64,000 nucleotides of DNA from Pseudo-nitzschia pungens (Eukaryota > Bacillariophyta > Bacillariophyceae > Bacillariales > Bacillariaceae). Positions 32,920 to 43,685 of this stretch are shown one piece after another. The position numbers and the translations under genes were made by a program. The stretch's first letter is position 1; the number at the start of each line of letters is the position of its first letter. The notes beneath the pieces were generated by a model, which was given only the letters and a program-made list of their open reading frames with translations, was not told the origin of the DNA and searched no databases. The stretch lies in assembly GCA_037355855.1 (NCBI GenBank), contig CM074763.1:5704001-5768000 (forward strand), given 5' to 3'.

Positions 32920-35900
32920 TATGGTCTTAAGGGTTATGCTTTTGTGCTTGCGTCGTGGACTGCCTTCGACTATGATTGGATTGGCGGAAGTCAAACGAAA
33001 TGGAACAAAATGAGCCAAAACGACATGACATGAAATGAAATGCAAAGGAATTGATTTGAGCGTTCTGACCATATGTGTTGGTGAGACTCTTACCAGATGG
33101 TAGTGTTGTTCCCTTGAACTGTTTAGTAGTACTAATGCTCTATTGTAGTTCTGTGAGTGTGCCAGGACATCTATGTTGTCAAGAACCAATTAATTTCTCA
33201 CAATTCAGATTTGCTTCAGCGTTGGTGCACAAAATCGTCGAAGCAGTTTCTCGTGAAACACCAAGCGAACAATCGAAAAAGAACCGTTGATACAATATCT
33301 TTGATGTCTTCAGGATTCTCGTTTCAGGCACTTTCGTGTGTGTCACAATTCACCGAAAGAACAATCTTTCGAAGACACATTCGGGTTTCTTCGGCAACCG
33401 GGATTTCAACTTTCGAAGACTATGTGAAGAATGATTCGATTCGATTCGAAAAAAATGTCACGTGCTTACTTAGGCTATGACAAGAATGTTTTTGGCAATG
33501 GACATGAAATTTCCGATCCGGGCCACCTCAACGGGTAGCGTACCATCCCACATGCCAAGAAAGTATCCGGGACCACATGTTTCCGGCGGTGTCTTCCCCT
33601 GGGAGAAACGAAAGTTCGGGTCGTGGTTTTGGTAGCGGATGGAATCATACCATCAAATTACTATAGCCCCACAGTGGTCAACTCGGAAGGCTGGGCTTCC
33701 TAGAACCTTGAAATCTTCGCGTGTCGTTGAAAGTCGAGTGACTGAGTCGAGTCACATTGCATTTGACGAAACCAATTTCCATGCCAACTCGTCTCAAAAC
33801 ATCATTGATATTCTGCTTTGGAAACCAACGACAATTATTACTAACACTATCGAGTAAGGTTACGTAAGGTTCCCCGTGTCAAAAATTTTAATCTTAACAT
33901 CAAAATTATTTTTGACTAAAAACCGATGACGCTAATTGCTGGTGTAATCGCAATCGAAAAAGGAGATGGGTTCTTTCTTGGAATTCATTTACTCAGATAT
34001 CGTAGTGCTAAATTAAGATCTTACCGTGTAAGGTTACCGTTAGTATTATTTTTCTGTACCGTACCCGTCAAAAATTGTGATGAACGAAAAAAAGTGACAG
34101 GGTGTTCCCTTACCGGTACGGTACAATGGGACCAAACATCTCTCCTCAGCAATGGAAACCTCCTCAACAAAAATTGTAACTTATTGATAAAGAGTAAACT
34201 TACTGTTTGCAACAACGCCTCGTGCAATCGGCGACTTACACCTCCTATAGTACTAGTAGTAGTAGTACTACTACTACTAGTACTAGGTTTGACCTCCCCC
34301 CTTAGTTTGCCATTTTGTCCTCGCAAATTCCATTTTGTTGGTTCATCAAGGAAGCGTAGAAAGTTGGTACATTTCCTATGTGCCACCATCAAAACTAGCG
34401 TAAGCTTGCTGATGTCAATGCAAAGTACTACTTATAGTCACAGAGCAGCATGTGGAAGACTCTTCCATGCTAATTCAAATTTATTTCTGCATTCTAAATT
34501 TTAAGTCATGATGGAGCCACATATTCATACTTGTTGTGCATGTTGAAGGAGCCGGCATGCAACCTGTTTGAAGCATCATGCTGTCAGCAGAACATCACTT
34601 CTTGTAACAATATGATCCCACTCAAAACTACTACTAGTAGCAAAAGCTTAAAAAGACACTAGATCCCTCCGTGTGGTTGCTGGTGTGAGTAAAACACCAC
34701 CACCACCACTAGATGATGACGGAAGGATGAGTCATGCCACCAGAAAGAAATGTGAATTAAAAAATTGAAAAAGCACCAGCAGCTTGCAGCACCTCCTTTT
34801 GAAAATCAACGTGTCAAATACAATGATGGTTAGACCAATGAAGTTCTCCCAGAAGGTCCTTCTTGTTCTTGCTGGTGGTGGAACAAGTTCTTTGTGTAGC
34901 TTCTAGTAAGCAAGAAGTAGTAGTACTACTAGTAAGTGAAAGAAGTCAAGAATTACTAGTACTACTACTAGGTACTACTGCTACTAGTAGTAGTATCAGC
35001 AATACTACTACTACTAGTAGTAGTAGTACTACTACTAGTAGTACTACTAACCAAGTATTAATCTTCTGTCAAATAGGAGCAACCATCCCGTTTGTTACAA
35101 TGGTGGTGGTGGTGGTGGTGTGTCACGTTGGATGGTATTACTAGGAATGCACATTGCCACGAAAAACGAGGATGAAACTGCAACAACTGGTGGGGCAGCG
35201 TTTCTATTTTAGTACTAGTAGTGATCGATGAAACTGCAACCGGGGAAGCACAGCAGTTTGTTCTTGGGTGGTCAAAAACGTGTCGTCGGAGAGGTGTCAG
35301 CGGAAAGAATGATTCAATGTTGGGTCGGTGTTCGCAATTCGCGACAACAAGCACGAATAATTATTCTGCAGTACTACTAGTAGTACTACGAGTAAGGTTA
35401 CCGGTAAGAGTAGTGTGGAGCGAGGAGCACGGACCGTTCTCGGTGGTCTTCAACGGCCCATTTACCGTCTACAACCGTGCCGTAATTACCGGTTATATCT
35501 TACCGTACTTTTAATCCCGGAAGAGAGGACGCCGAATGGGTCGAAGGCGTGACAAGTAAGGTTACGGTAAGATTAATACCGGGATGGCTCGGACTTTGAT
35601 GGGACATCATACGGATGACCAGGCAAGGCGGGGAAGGGATGCGTTCTTCTACAGCCGACGTACGACTAAGATCGTGTTTCATCGGGACACATACCGGTAC
35701 CGACGAACGCATGAAGAATCGAATCGAATCCTTCTTCACGATCGTGGAAGTGCTTCCTCACGACCAGGTGCGTCAGTAGTGCGTACGAGTACGCATTCGA
35801 CCTTCCGTGTCTTCCGTTTCACAAACGGCAGTAGAAGCACCCCGAATTGAAGATGGGTGAGTCATTGACACGCTTCGCACTGGTTCGCAGATGTCAGCAA

Positions 35901-36728
35901 ACACTTATAAGGAAGTCGTGTCACTAATTAGAAGTCGTGTCATACCGAATGGGAAAAACGCTGCTTTCCACTCCCAGTGGTTGTCGGAATAGGAGAACCG
36001 CGGGGTAAGTTACGAATAAGGTTACTTCTTCATGTTGCATGCAAGCAATGTACAGTACCGTATGTTGCTTGAAGCTCAACAAAGATTGCTTGACAAACCG
36101 CTCTGAACTTTTTCTGCACTTAATTAAAGTTACATTTTTCAATTGTGGAATCCTAAGGAAAAAACAAGAATGTTCCGGCAGGACTCAATTGGCGGTTCTC
36201 CTGGTTCGTACGGTAGAAAGCCGGAGAAGGAGACAAGATGTTCTGTCCGTACGAAGGACCTCTGTAACGTTCAGTACCAGACCCACTTTGCACCAAACAA
36301 AAACTAAGAGTTTCGAAAGAAGCATGTCTGACGTTCTTGTCCAAGACATCACCGAGCAATGTCACACACTGCTACGAGTAAGATCTTACACGTAAGGCTT
36401 ACCAGGCACTGCATGCGAAACGTAAGAATGTGTGAAAGTGAGACAGCAACGGCAGGATTTTTGTTGGTTTGCTCGGATGGACGATGATTGATGATTCGCC
36501 GATCGTTTTCGAATGACACGAAGCCGAAACAGTATTTTCACTCCATTCCGTTGGTTATGTCATTCATTCTCAAAACACAACATTCTTTCCCATAATTTTC
36601 AATTCCAACAGTAACGACCACAATAACAACAACGACTCACTCATTTTAAACCACATGCAACAGTTGCAAACAAACAAGCAAGCAAGCAAAGAAACAAAGA
36701 AGCAAACGAACTTCCATTATTCCCAATC
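32920..36728. other. Long intergenic region with near-palindromic TAGTAC clusters
   Basis: 3.8 kb between divergent starts. No gene is supported. GTAAGGTTAC words occur at 33855, 34028, 35394, 35556 and 36015. TACTAGTAGTAGTAC clusters are at 34250-34285 and 34915-35050, the latter a 130-bp stretch that can fold on itself. A (GGT)n run is at 35101-35120. A dispersed repeat copy occupies 34062-34330. A short ATG frame at 35584-35850 (88 codons) has no identifiable feature. Confidence 0.6.
34062..34330 (-). repeat. Dispersed repeat, copy 2 (inverted relative to copy 1)
   Basis: It is homologous to 28085-28310 on the opposite strand. It also carries ACCCGTCAAAAATTGTGATG at 34068, which occurs near copy 1 at 27738. 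Copy 2 contains an extra stretch of ~45 bp of TAGTACTAGTAGTAGTAC-like sequence at about 34245-34290 that copy 1 lacks. This shows that these words were inserted into, or expanded inside, older repeats. Confidence 0.75.
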
Positions 36729-37169
36729 ATGTCGAACGATTCTTCCTCCACGATACCTCCCTTCCATTCCCTGCCCTTCTCGGCATATTACCGGACTGAA
36801 TGCCAAGACAAATACTGCACGAGCCGCCTGGCCTACCACGTTGCCAACGACAACGAATGCGCGTCCTCCCTGTTGCTGACGCCCTGTTTTGACAAGGACG
36901 ATGACGAACACGAGACCGGAATATCGAATAGCAACGGCAGCAATGCTGCTTCCACGATACGAAGGCAGGCACGAATCACCAAAAAACCCACCTACCGTCC
37001 TTCCTACCGATGCGAGGCCTTTGTCCACGGCCACCAGTACTCGAGAAAGGTGCGCTGCTTCGATCAATGGGTAGATGCCGCCGGATTTGTGGCGTGTACT
37101 ATCGACGAGCTCCGAACAAAAAACGCCGGGGGAGAGCACCGCCACCACCGTGCCTCCAACTCCCAATAA
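36729..37169 (+). CDS. Small Cys-containing soluble protein, unknown function
   Basis: A 146-aa frame with an ATG in good context (CCAATCATGTC). Unlike the surrounding chance frames, its composition is balanced. Six cysteines fall in CQDKYCTSR, NECASS, TPCFDK, YRCEAF and VRCFDQW, and a seventh in FVACTI. The C-terminal half has a foldable-looking stretch (YRCEAFVHGHQYSRK and FDQWVDAAGFVACTIDEL) preceded by a basic linker, and ends in a His-rich tail. No signal peptide, so any cysteine function would be metal binding or redox in the cytosol or nucleus. I do not recognise the family. A (GA)n microsatellite follows the stop within 12 bases. Moderate confidence because it is short. Confidence 0.5.
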   Translation: MSNDSSSTIPPFHSLPFSAYYRTECQDKYCTSRLAYHVANDNECASSLLLTPCFDKDDDEHETGISNSNGSNAASTIRRQARITKKPTYRPSYRCEAFVHGHQYSRKVRCFDQWVDAAGFVACTIDELRTKNAGGEHRHHRASNSQ

Positions 37170-39093
37170 CGGGTCGAAAGAGAGAGAGAGAGAGAGAGAG
37201 AGCACTCAGACCGTGAAACGCGAGTCACACATACACGCACGCACACACATTATTCCGAATCAACCAACCGACTCGGCAAGACAAATGTGAAACCCGTGTT
37301 TTTGTCCCAGGAACTATTCCCCCCGATACAAAAATTAGAAAATACCATAAAGTTATAATGTAAACAACAATTTTGAGAATCCCTAATCCTATCTAGTGGC
37401 AGAAAGTAATAATCACGGTGACAGCTTGCCGTTCCTTTTCAACTCCTTGCGGCTATTGCAATTCGACAGGGTGGAAAAACCAAACGTGACCCGGAGTCGT
37501 GTTCGAGTAGTGACACCTCGATCGTTGTCCAAAACTTGGACGAGGCCTCCAAATGTGAAAAAGATTCTTGATCTCGATGGTGGATGCGAGCCTTCTGTCA
37601 CATCAGTCGAGTTCGTGCGGGATGGATACCGGTAGGAGTAACTTACTTGTAAGCACTCGTATGCATATAATATATTCTTTCGTATTATTTTCCATGATGT
37701 CATTATTTGTTTTGTCTGTTCTCCTCCGGTGAAGCCTCCGGAGGAATTTCTTCCGAGGGTCTCAACCGATGGCCGACGATGGGAAGGAAAAACGACGAAT
37801 TTTGCTGCTGGGCGTCTGCCCCGCACTTCGATCATGCTTCCGAAAACAGTATTGGAGGTATGTGTTTTTCACGGGTCTGAATTGACACCCTAACCTTACC
37901 ACCTGTTTTCGGCGATCACGTCCTGGAAACTAAAACAATAAACAAAAGCTCAATGGTATTCCGATCAATCCCGGTTTTTTCGAGCATTCAAAAAGAGAGG
38001 GGTACGAGTAAGGTTTAACCTTATATTGTCGCTGATCTGACAACCTCATGACTCACTCCTCCTCACCACAACCTTATCGTACCGGTAATCTTAACCTTAC
38101 GGAGAACGGTAATTTTTACCGTACAGTAAGTACGAAGTGAGGTTAGCCGTAGTAATTTTTATGAAAAGTAAAAAATAAATAATGTTAGTACTCGTAGGTA
38201 ATCTTACGAACACTTCCTATTATCGGTACTTTCAAAATTTTTATAGGGTTTGGGATCTGATCACAAGTAAGGTTACCGTACCGTAATACTACCGGTAATT
38301 ACCGGTAGTATTCGCTAGACCTCTTTACTACTACGAACGACATACGTACGGTACGTACTCGGTACAAAATTCTACACCCCAAGCCTTCCAGTCACAGTTT
38401 CGTGACACGATCCAGAAATTTTTGAGATCGGGTGCGTATCATTTTTGTTTGATCGTTCTATGGAAGACATAAAACCTTACCGTACCGGTAGTAATGATAG
38501 ATTTTTTGATTGTGCAATGTCACTGATCGATGAGCGGTGATATCTCATACAAAACATCGCATCTCAAGCAGCGAAAGACATGCTGCCGAAAAAATCCGAT
38601 CACTTGTCAGAGTCCCAAATCAACCAAAATTCTCCTGTACGAACGGCATGGTGCATGCCGTTCTGCAACATGCTATTTCTAATCTTATCTTCTAATATAC
38701 AGTACATTATTAATCATTAGTGTGCCGTGTGGAAGTGTCTACGCAAAACAAGACTTAGGAAATTTTTCGCATCGTACCACCCCACGATGGGTGTTTTCAA
38801 TCACCATAGGAACAGCAAGCTAGTGGTGGATGTGCCTTAACGACAGTCGAAACTCTCTCCGAGGATCCGATGGAACTCCTTTTCCTTTCCTTTCCTCTCC
38901 GATGACGACCGTGCGAGACAAAAATGGATCACCACTCCACGATTGGTGGTGTATGAAGAAAAAAAAAGAATCTAGCTTTGTGTATACGTACAACCTCGAA
39001 ACAGCACTTTTCGAATCAAATCGTTCTGTTCGATTCCAATGTACACACCTACTCACCTGCTCGTCGTTGTTGTCGAAAAAAATCCGTTGGCTT
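37170..39093. other. Spacer between convergent genes
   Basis: (GA)n at 37179-37201, then unique AT-rich DNA. Dense GTAAGGTT, TACCGGTA and GGTAATTACCGG words occur at 38010-38310, including a palindromic TACTACCGGTAATTACCGGTAGTA block at 38287-38310. No ORF is supported. Confidence 0.55.
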
Positions 39094-41745
39094 TTATTGT
39101 AGAACGGGCTTACTGATTTGGGCCGGAAACTTGGGAGGTATGCGCCGGACCCGGGGCGGAGACGGTGGTAGGACGGGAAATCCATCGTCCCCGATCACCA
39201 CATTTCTCCCGCCACCGTAATTATTCCTCTTGTCCGCTAGGATGACCGGAGAGGAGTTCGCGCCCACGTTCGCGTCCCAAAAGTAGTAGGGAACAGCATC
39301 CGCCTCGGCCTTTGGTTCTCGTGGTTCGCGCTCGTCGTCGGCATCGGTCCTAAACGACGACGATGACGTGGAGGACGACGTTATGGAAGAGCCGTTGCTT
39401 GCAACGAATTTCGAGGGATTGCCGCTTTTCGGGGGAAGCGCTACCGTGCTACCTCCGGTGGTGGTGCGAACACCGTGGTTCGAGGAGTGGTGTCCCACGA
39501 TCGACAACACCTTATAATGGTAGTCCCCAATGTTCCATGCACTATCGCTCTCATCGTCCGAGCGTTGTGGATTCAAAAGTTGCGGTGGTAGTTGCTGAGA
39601 TTTGGGTCGTAAGCGTTGTGGTGGCAAGCGTGGTTGGCTAGAACCATCTACCATACGGCGCTGTTGATACTGCTGTGCTTCTGCCTCAGAATTCTTGTCC
39701 TTTTCCTTGTTCTTGATACAGACCACCACCGCGTGCTCGACCCTTCGTTGTGACTTGTTGTCGTCATTGGTTTTGGATTTGGATGTGAAACTACTTCGAC
39801 TGAGACGATGACGACGGCGCTCCTCGGTGGGTCCAAACTCCACGTCGGCGGTCAGGGGTTTCAGCAGGGTCGAGGTGCTCCGGGAATATGGTTTGGCCGT
39901 GGAGGCTCCCGACGTGGTGATGCACACCTTGCGCACAAAGGTACCATCGTCGTTGTCATCGTTGCAATTGTTGCCACGGAGTGTCCTGGTTCTTCCCCTC
40001 TGGAGCCATTTTTTCTTCGCGACCTTGCCGGTTGCATTGTTCCTAATCGCTCCCACCCCCGGTTCCGATGCCGGCCTTGGAGGTGAAAGAGATGCAAAGG
40101 CGGGAGTGTTTCGTACTTTTCGATCGTAGGACCGGGATTTGTTCCAGACCACCTCGATGTTTTCGTCTCCTGCGCTTCGTTGCTTTTGTTGCTTTTGTTG
40201 TTGTTGTTGTTGTTGTTGTTGTTTTTGTCGCATGGATCTGGAGCGACTGCGGTTCCTGCCGAGGCTCAGGCTGCGACTGCGGTTCCTGCCGAGGCTCAGG
40301 CTGCGACTGCGGCCACGGCTGAGCGAGTAGTTCGCCGATGTCGTGGAGTACTCTTGTTCGGGCGTCAGGATCTCTGTGTTGTTCCACCGCTTTTGACTTT
40401 CGCGCCTGGATCGGAACCATCCCCGCGAATACTTTTTGTGTTTCTTTGAGTCGGTTTTGGAGTCGTCGTAGCCAGGCGGAAGTCCCACCACCAAATGGTT
40501 GTACCGATCCAATTGGTCCCGATAGGTGGTGGTGGTGGTGATGGTGGAAGCAGAAGTCGTTGTAGGACTCCCATTGTGTCGAAAGGCGGGATGATCGGAC
40601 GAGGCCTCGTTGCCATCATTGTTGTTGTAGTTGGTGGGAACCAGACTCAGGAGGAGGCAATCATCGTCGACTCCATCGAGAAAGGAGTGGGCTTCTCCGT
40701 TGTCCTCGTCCAAGACGCTGGTGGCCCGGGTGGCGCTGGCAAAGCTGGCAACGCTGCTGTCGTAACTCCTGCTGTTGACAAGACTGTTGTTTCCAAACTC
40801 GTTGTGATGGTTGCTGCCGAGGTAACTGTGGAGGTCGTCGTCGTCATTGTTGTTGTTGTTGCGGAGGTAGTAGCGTTCACTCGACGACGTGCGGTTGGAC
40901 GCTAGCGGAAAGCAGTCCGAAACCGGTCCCAGCCACCTCGGCGTAGCGGCGGTTCCTCCATCCCAGGAATGGTGCGAGGACCACGACGATTTGTTTTCGT
41001 ATTGGACGGGGGGAGTGATCTCACTTATGTTGCTGCAGCTTCCCACGGATGCGTTCGAATTGCAATTTCTGTAAGTATAGTACGACGGCCCGGGATAGAT
41101 CAGACTCAGGTTCTCGCTCTGTGGTTCGGGAGTCCCTGCGGCGGCGGTTCGACCGGCACAAAATACATCGGGGTGGTCTCCGATGTCCGGTCCAATGTTT
41201 TTGAACCGGCAGTTTTGCAGTGTGCACACATCCTCCGCAATGAGCTGCGTCATGGAGAGGAGGCTCATATCGTCTTGGTCTTTGGTCGAGAGACTGGTGT
41301 TGGTGCTGGTGCTATCGTCGGTGATTTTGTTCTGGAAGTACAAGGACCACCCCCTCCTACCCCCGGATTTGTTGGACCTGGATCGCTCGAGAACATTTTC
41401 CTCGTAGCTCTTGCTGGTCTGCAGTTCGTACCGCACGGGGGGAGACGGCGTCCGCTTTGTTTTCCTGTTCAGAAATCCGTTCGATCGCTTGGCCGATTTG
41501 CTGCGAGATTTCCTCATCGGGTGGATCGATTTGAAAGGATCGCTAGGATTGTTTTGGTCCCCCGCTTTTTTGTTTGTTGTTTCTTTGGTTTTTCTTTCTT
41601 TGGTTGCTTTGGGTGCTTTGGCTCCTGTTTTTGTCTCTGTTTTTGTTTTTGTTGGGGCTGCCTTTGCTGCGGCGTTGGTTACGGGCTTTGCCGCTATTGT
41701 TGCTGCTGCCGTTTTCGGTGCCGCAACGAGATCTCCCGTTGCCAT
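39094..41745 (-). CDS. Long Ser/Arg/Asn-rich protein with RS repeats, unknown function
   Basis: 883 aa from the ATG at 41745 (GGTCATGGCA). The open frame continues 65 codons upstream without an ATG. A donor-like GAGGAG|GTAAGT near 42165 on the minus strand leaves room for a 5' UTR exon. From the N-terminus: an Ala/Thr/Lys-rich segment; basic Ser stretches (RKSRSKSAKRS); a Cys-containing segment (LIAEDVCTLQNCRFKNIG, then DHPDVFCAGRT); Asn/Ser/Tyr-rich sequence; a central RS-like region with the 10-residue unit RSRSLSLGRN repeated twice and a near-exact ~33-nt DNA duplication at 40244-40315; and a Gln tract. The C-terminus is Pro-rich (GFPVLPPSPPRVRRIPPK). No signal peptide or TM segment. The stop codon overlaps AATAAAAG. 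RS repeats suggest SR-protein-kinase phosphorylation or nuclear localisation. There is no RRM, so it is not a canonical splicing factor. Confidence 0.72.
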   Translation of the reverse strand: MATGDLVAAPKTAAATIAAKPVTNAAAKAAPTKTKTETKTGAKAPKATKERKTKETTNKKAGDQNNPSDPFKSIHPMRKSRSKSAKRSNGFLNRKTKRTPSPPVRYELQTSKSYEENVLERSRSNKSGGRRGWSLYFQNKITDDSTSTNTSLSTKDQDDMSLLSMTQLIAEDVCTLQNCRFKNIGPDIGDHPDVFCAGRTAAAGTPEPQSENLSLIYPGPSYYTYRNCNSNASVGSCSNISEITPPVQYENKSSWSSHHSWDGGTAATPRWLGPVSDCFPLASNRTSSSERYYLRNNNNNDDDDLHSYLGSNHHNEFGNNSLVNSRSYDSSVASFASATRATSVLDEDNGEAHSFLDGVDDDCLLLSLVPTNYNNNDGNEASSDHPAFRHNGSPTTTSASTITTTTTYRDQLDRYNHLVVGLPPGYDDSKTDSKKHKKYSRGWFRSRRESQKRWNNTEILTPEQEYSTTSANYSLSRGRSRSLSLGRNRSRSLSLGRNRSRSRSMRQKQQQQQQQQQKQQKQRSAGDENIEVVWNKSRSYDRKVRNTPAFASLSPPRPASEPGVGAIRNNATGKVAKKKWLQRGRTRTLRGNNCNDDNDDGTFVRKVCITTSGASTAKPYSRSTSTLLKPLTADVEFGPTEERRRHRLSRSSFTSKSKTNDDNKSQRRVEHAVVVCIKNKEKDKNSEAEAQQYQQRRMVDGSSQPRLPPQRLRPKSQQLPPQLLNPQRSDDESDSAWNIGDYHYKVLSIVGHHSSNHGVRTTTGGSTVALPPKSGNPSKFVASNGSSITSSSTSSSSFRTDADDEREPREPKAEADAVPYYFWDANVGANSSPVILADKRNNYGGGRNVVIGDDGFPVLPPSPPRVRRIPPKFPAQISKPVLQ

Positions 41746-43685
41746 GACCGAGTCGTGATCTCGCCTTTTCGGCGGCAGGTACGGTCGATCGTTTCGTTGG
41801 GGAATTTCGTTTCGTTTGGATCCCAGTTGCAATGCGATACTCTTACCCGATTCGGAACCAGAAACGTGGTAATTACAAGTACTATTATCTGATTCGTGTC
41901 GGTTGGTAGCGGTTGGGCTAGCCTTTTGTCGATTCGACAAAATTGTGTTGCCGTTGTGTTATTCTGTCTAATTGTTGACTGGGAACCGATCGATTTTGGT
42001 CGAACCTGGACGGAAATGGGTATTGCCAGACAGAATCAAATCGTCGAGCGGACGGTCGCATCCTAGGTGTTTGCACAAAAATAGGACCGTTCGCGTTGTC
42101 GTTGGCAATCACCGAAAGCATCCCATGATGTGTGTGTGATACGCATCCAACACCATAACTTACCTCCTCACAGAACTCATGGAGTTGTTCAAGGTTTGGA
42201 CGAAAATTTGAACACCGGCCGGCTCGTTTCGCGGATCCGGATACTTGCGTCAAGCGTTCAGAAGAAAAATGTCCTCAACGGAGTTTTATTGTCGGAACAT
42301 TGGGAAGTCATTGTGCGATCAGCGCGCCATTTTTGTGGTATGTGTCAGTGACCTGCCAATGGCATAGCATCCAGGAGTCATTGCGGAGAGGGGCTATTAC
42401 AGATTACTATTGGGCTGGAATGAACCTCTAACTCCCAGATACAAGTTCTGAATTCGTTCGAGCGTGGACTTCTAGCAACGTCGAATGGAATGTTTTGGAT
42501 CAGTTAAGCTCATTCGATCTTCATACATCATGTAAGATTACAAGTACTCCTACACATACCGGTACCTACGTACACAACATTATTATTTGTCCATATTATT
42601 TACTACCGGTAAGGTTTACTGCACTTCGTAGTAATTTATTTTTGGCACGTACTGTTTTTTTCCAATGCAATACTCGTACGTACTAACGGGGAGCGATAAA
42701 TTACTGTTTCGTACTACTATGGACAAAGCAGTGTACACAAAATACGTAGTAATGATTACGAAGGAAGTTAAGCCTTACTTCGCAATTTACGGTAACCTTA
42801 CGAGTAACTTACTTCCAGTTCTTGACGACAATTACCGTATCTCTGACGGACATTGGTAATTAACCACCGGCAACTGCTGCTCATGGTTGTACTGTATTTG
42901 GGATACGTTCCGGTACCGTATTACCGCAGCCGTACGGTACTGTATGATGTTGAGGTCCTCCATCGATACGGAAAAAGTGATCAATCGAGTCAGGAAGTGC
43001 CTGCCTCTTTCTTGCCCCCCTTACTGCTAGTCGTAAGGTAAAAGCTTACTAGTACTAGTAACCCCTACGATCGCTCCGTTTACGCAGACAGCACCATTCT
43101 TAGATAATTTCGAAAGAAAACGAAATGCAATGAAACGAAAACAGTCCGATATTTATAACTGGTGGTGAGGTTCTTACACTCACAGGCAACGACGGCATTC
43201 AACCCGTTTGACTTTGTGCGGCGGTGCATGTGCCGGCCGATTATTCCTTTCGTTCGTGATGGAATTGAATGTGCCAGACGAGGACAATCGAGATGGGAAA
43301 CAAACCACTCCACGATCTATACATGGGAGTAAGAATATCCAATGCTCCAATTCACGAGATGGAGGTAGAGACGACAAGCGGCCAACCGATCGTTGCTTCA
43401 CCTCTCCACGACGAGAGGAATGAGTGCTGTTAGTGTTCTTGTTTTGCTTTAGTTTCGCTTGCTCACATCGTTGCTTGTGGAGACATATATAGTAGCATTG
43501 TTTTAAAATTGGTTGCGTGTTCAAGACATATAGCACATGTTCCTTCCATCGCTTCCCCTAGGGATTGGATAGATCCCCGACCCCAACTACTTGTAGCATG
43601 CATTCACTGCAATCGACCCGGCTAACTAGACCATTGTGCACTGCATTGTACTGCACTGCAATCGTAGTAGCTTTCTTGTAATCCC
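41746..43685. other. Intergenic region
   Basis: It contains the upstream region of the gene ending at 39094, including a possible 5' UTR exon and intron (minus-strand donor near 42165). No coding gene is supported. A GGTAACCTTACG word is at 42790. CGGTACGG-type words occur between 42550 and 43080, and ACTAGTACTAGTAAC is at 43049. A short minus frame at 43180-43536 is not supported by any domain. Confidence 0.5.

Noticed and set aside
35584..35850. 88-codon ATG frame
   Set aside because: Short, no domain, surrounded by GTAAGGTTAC words typical of spacer here.
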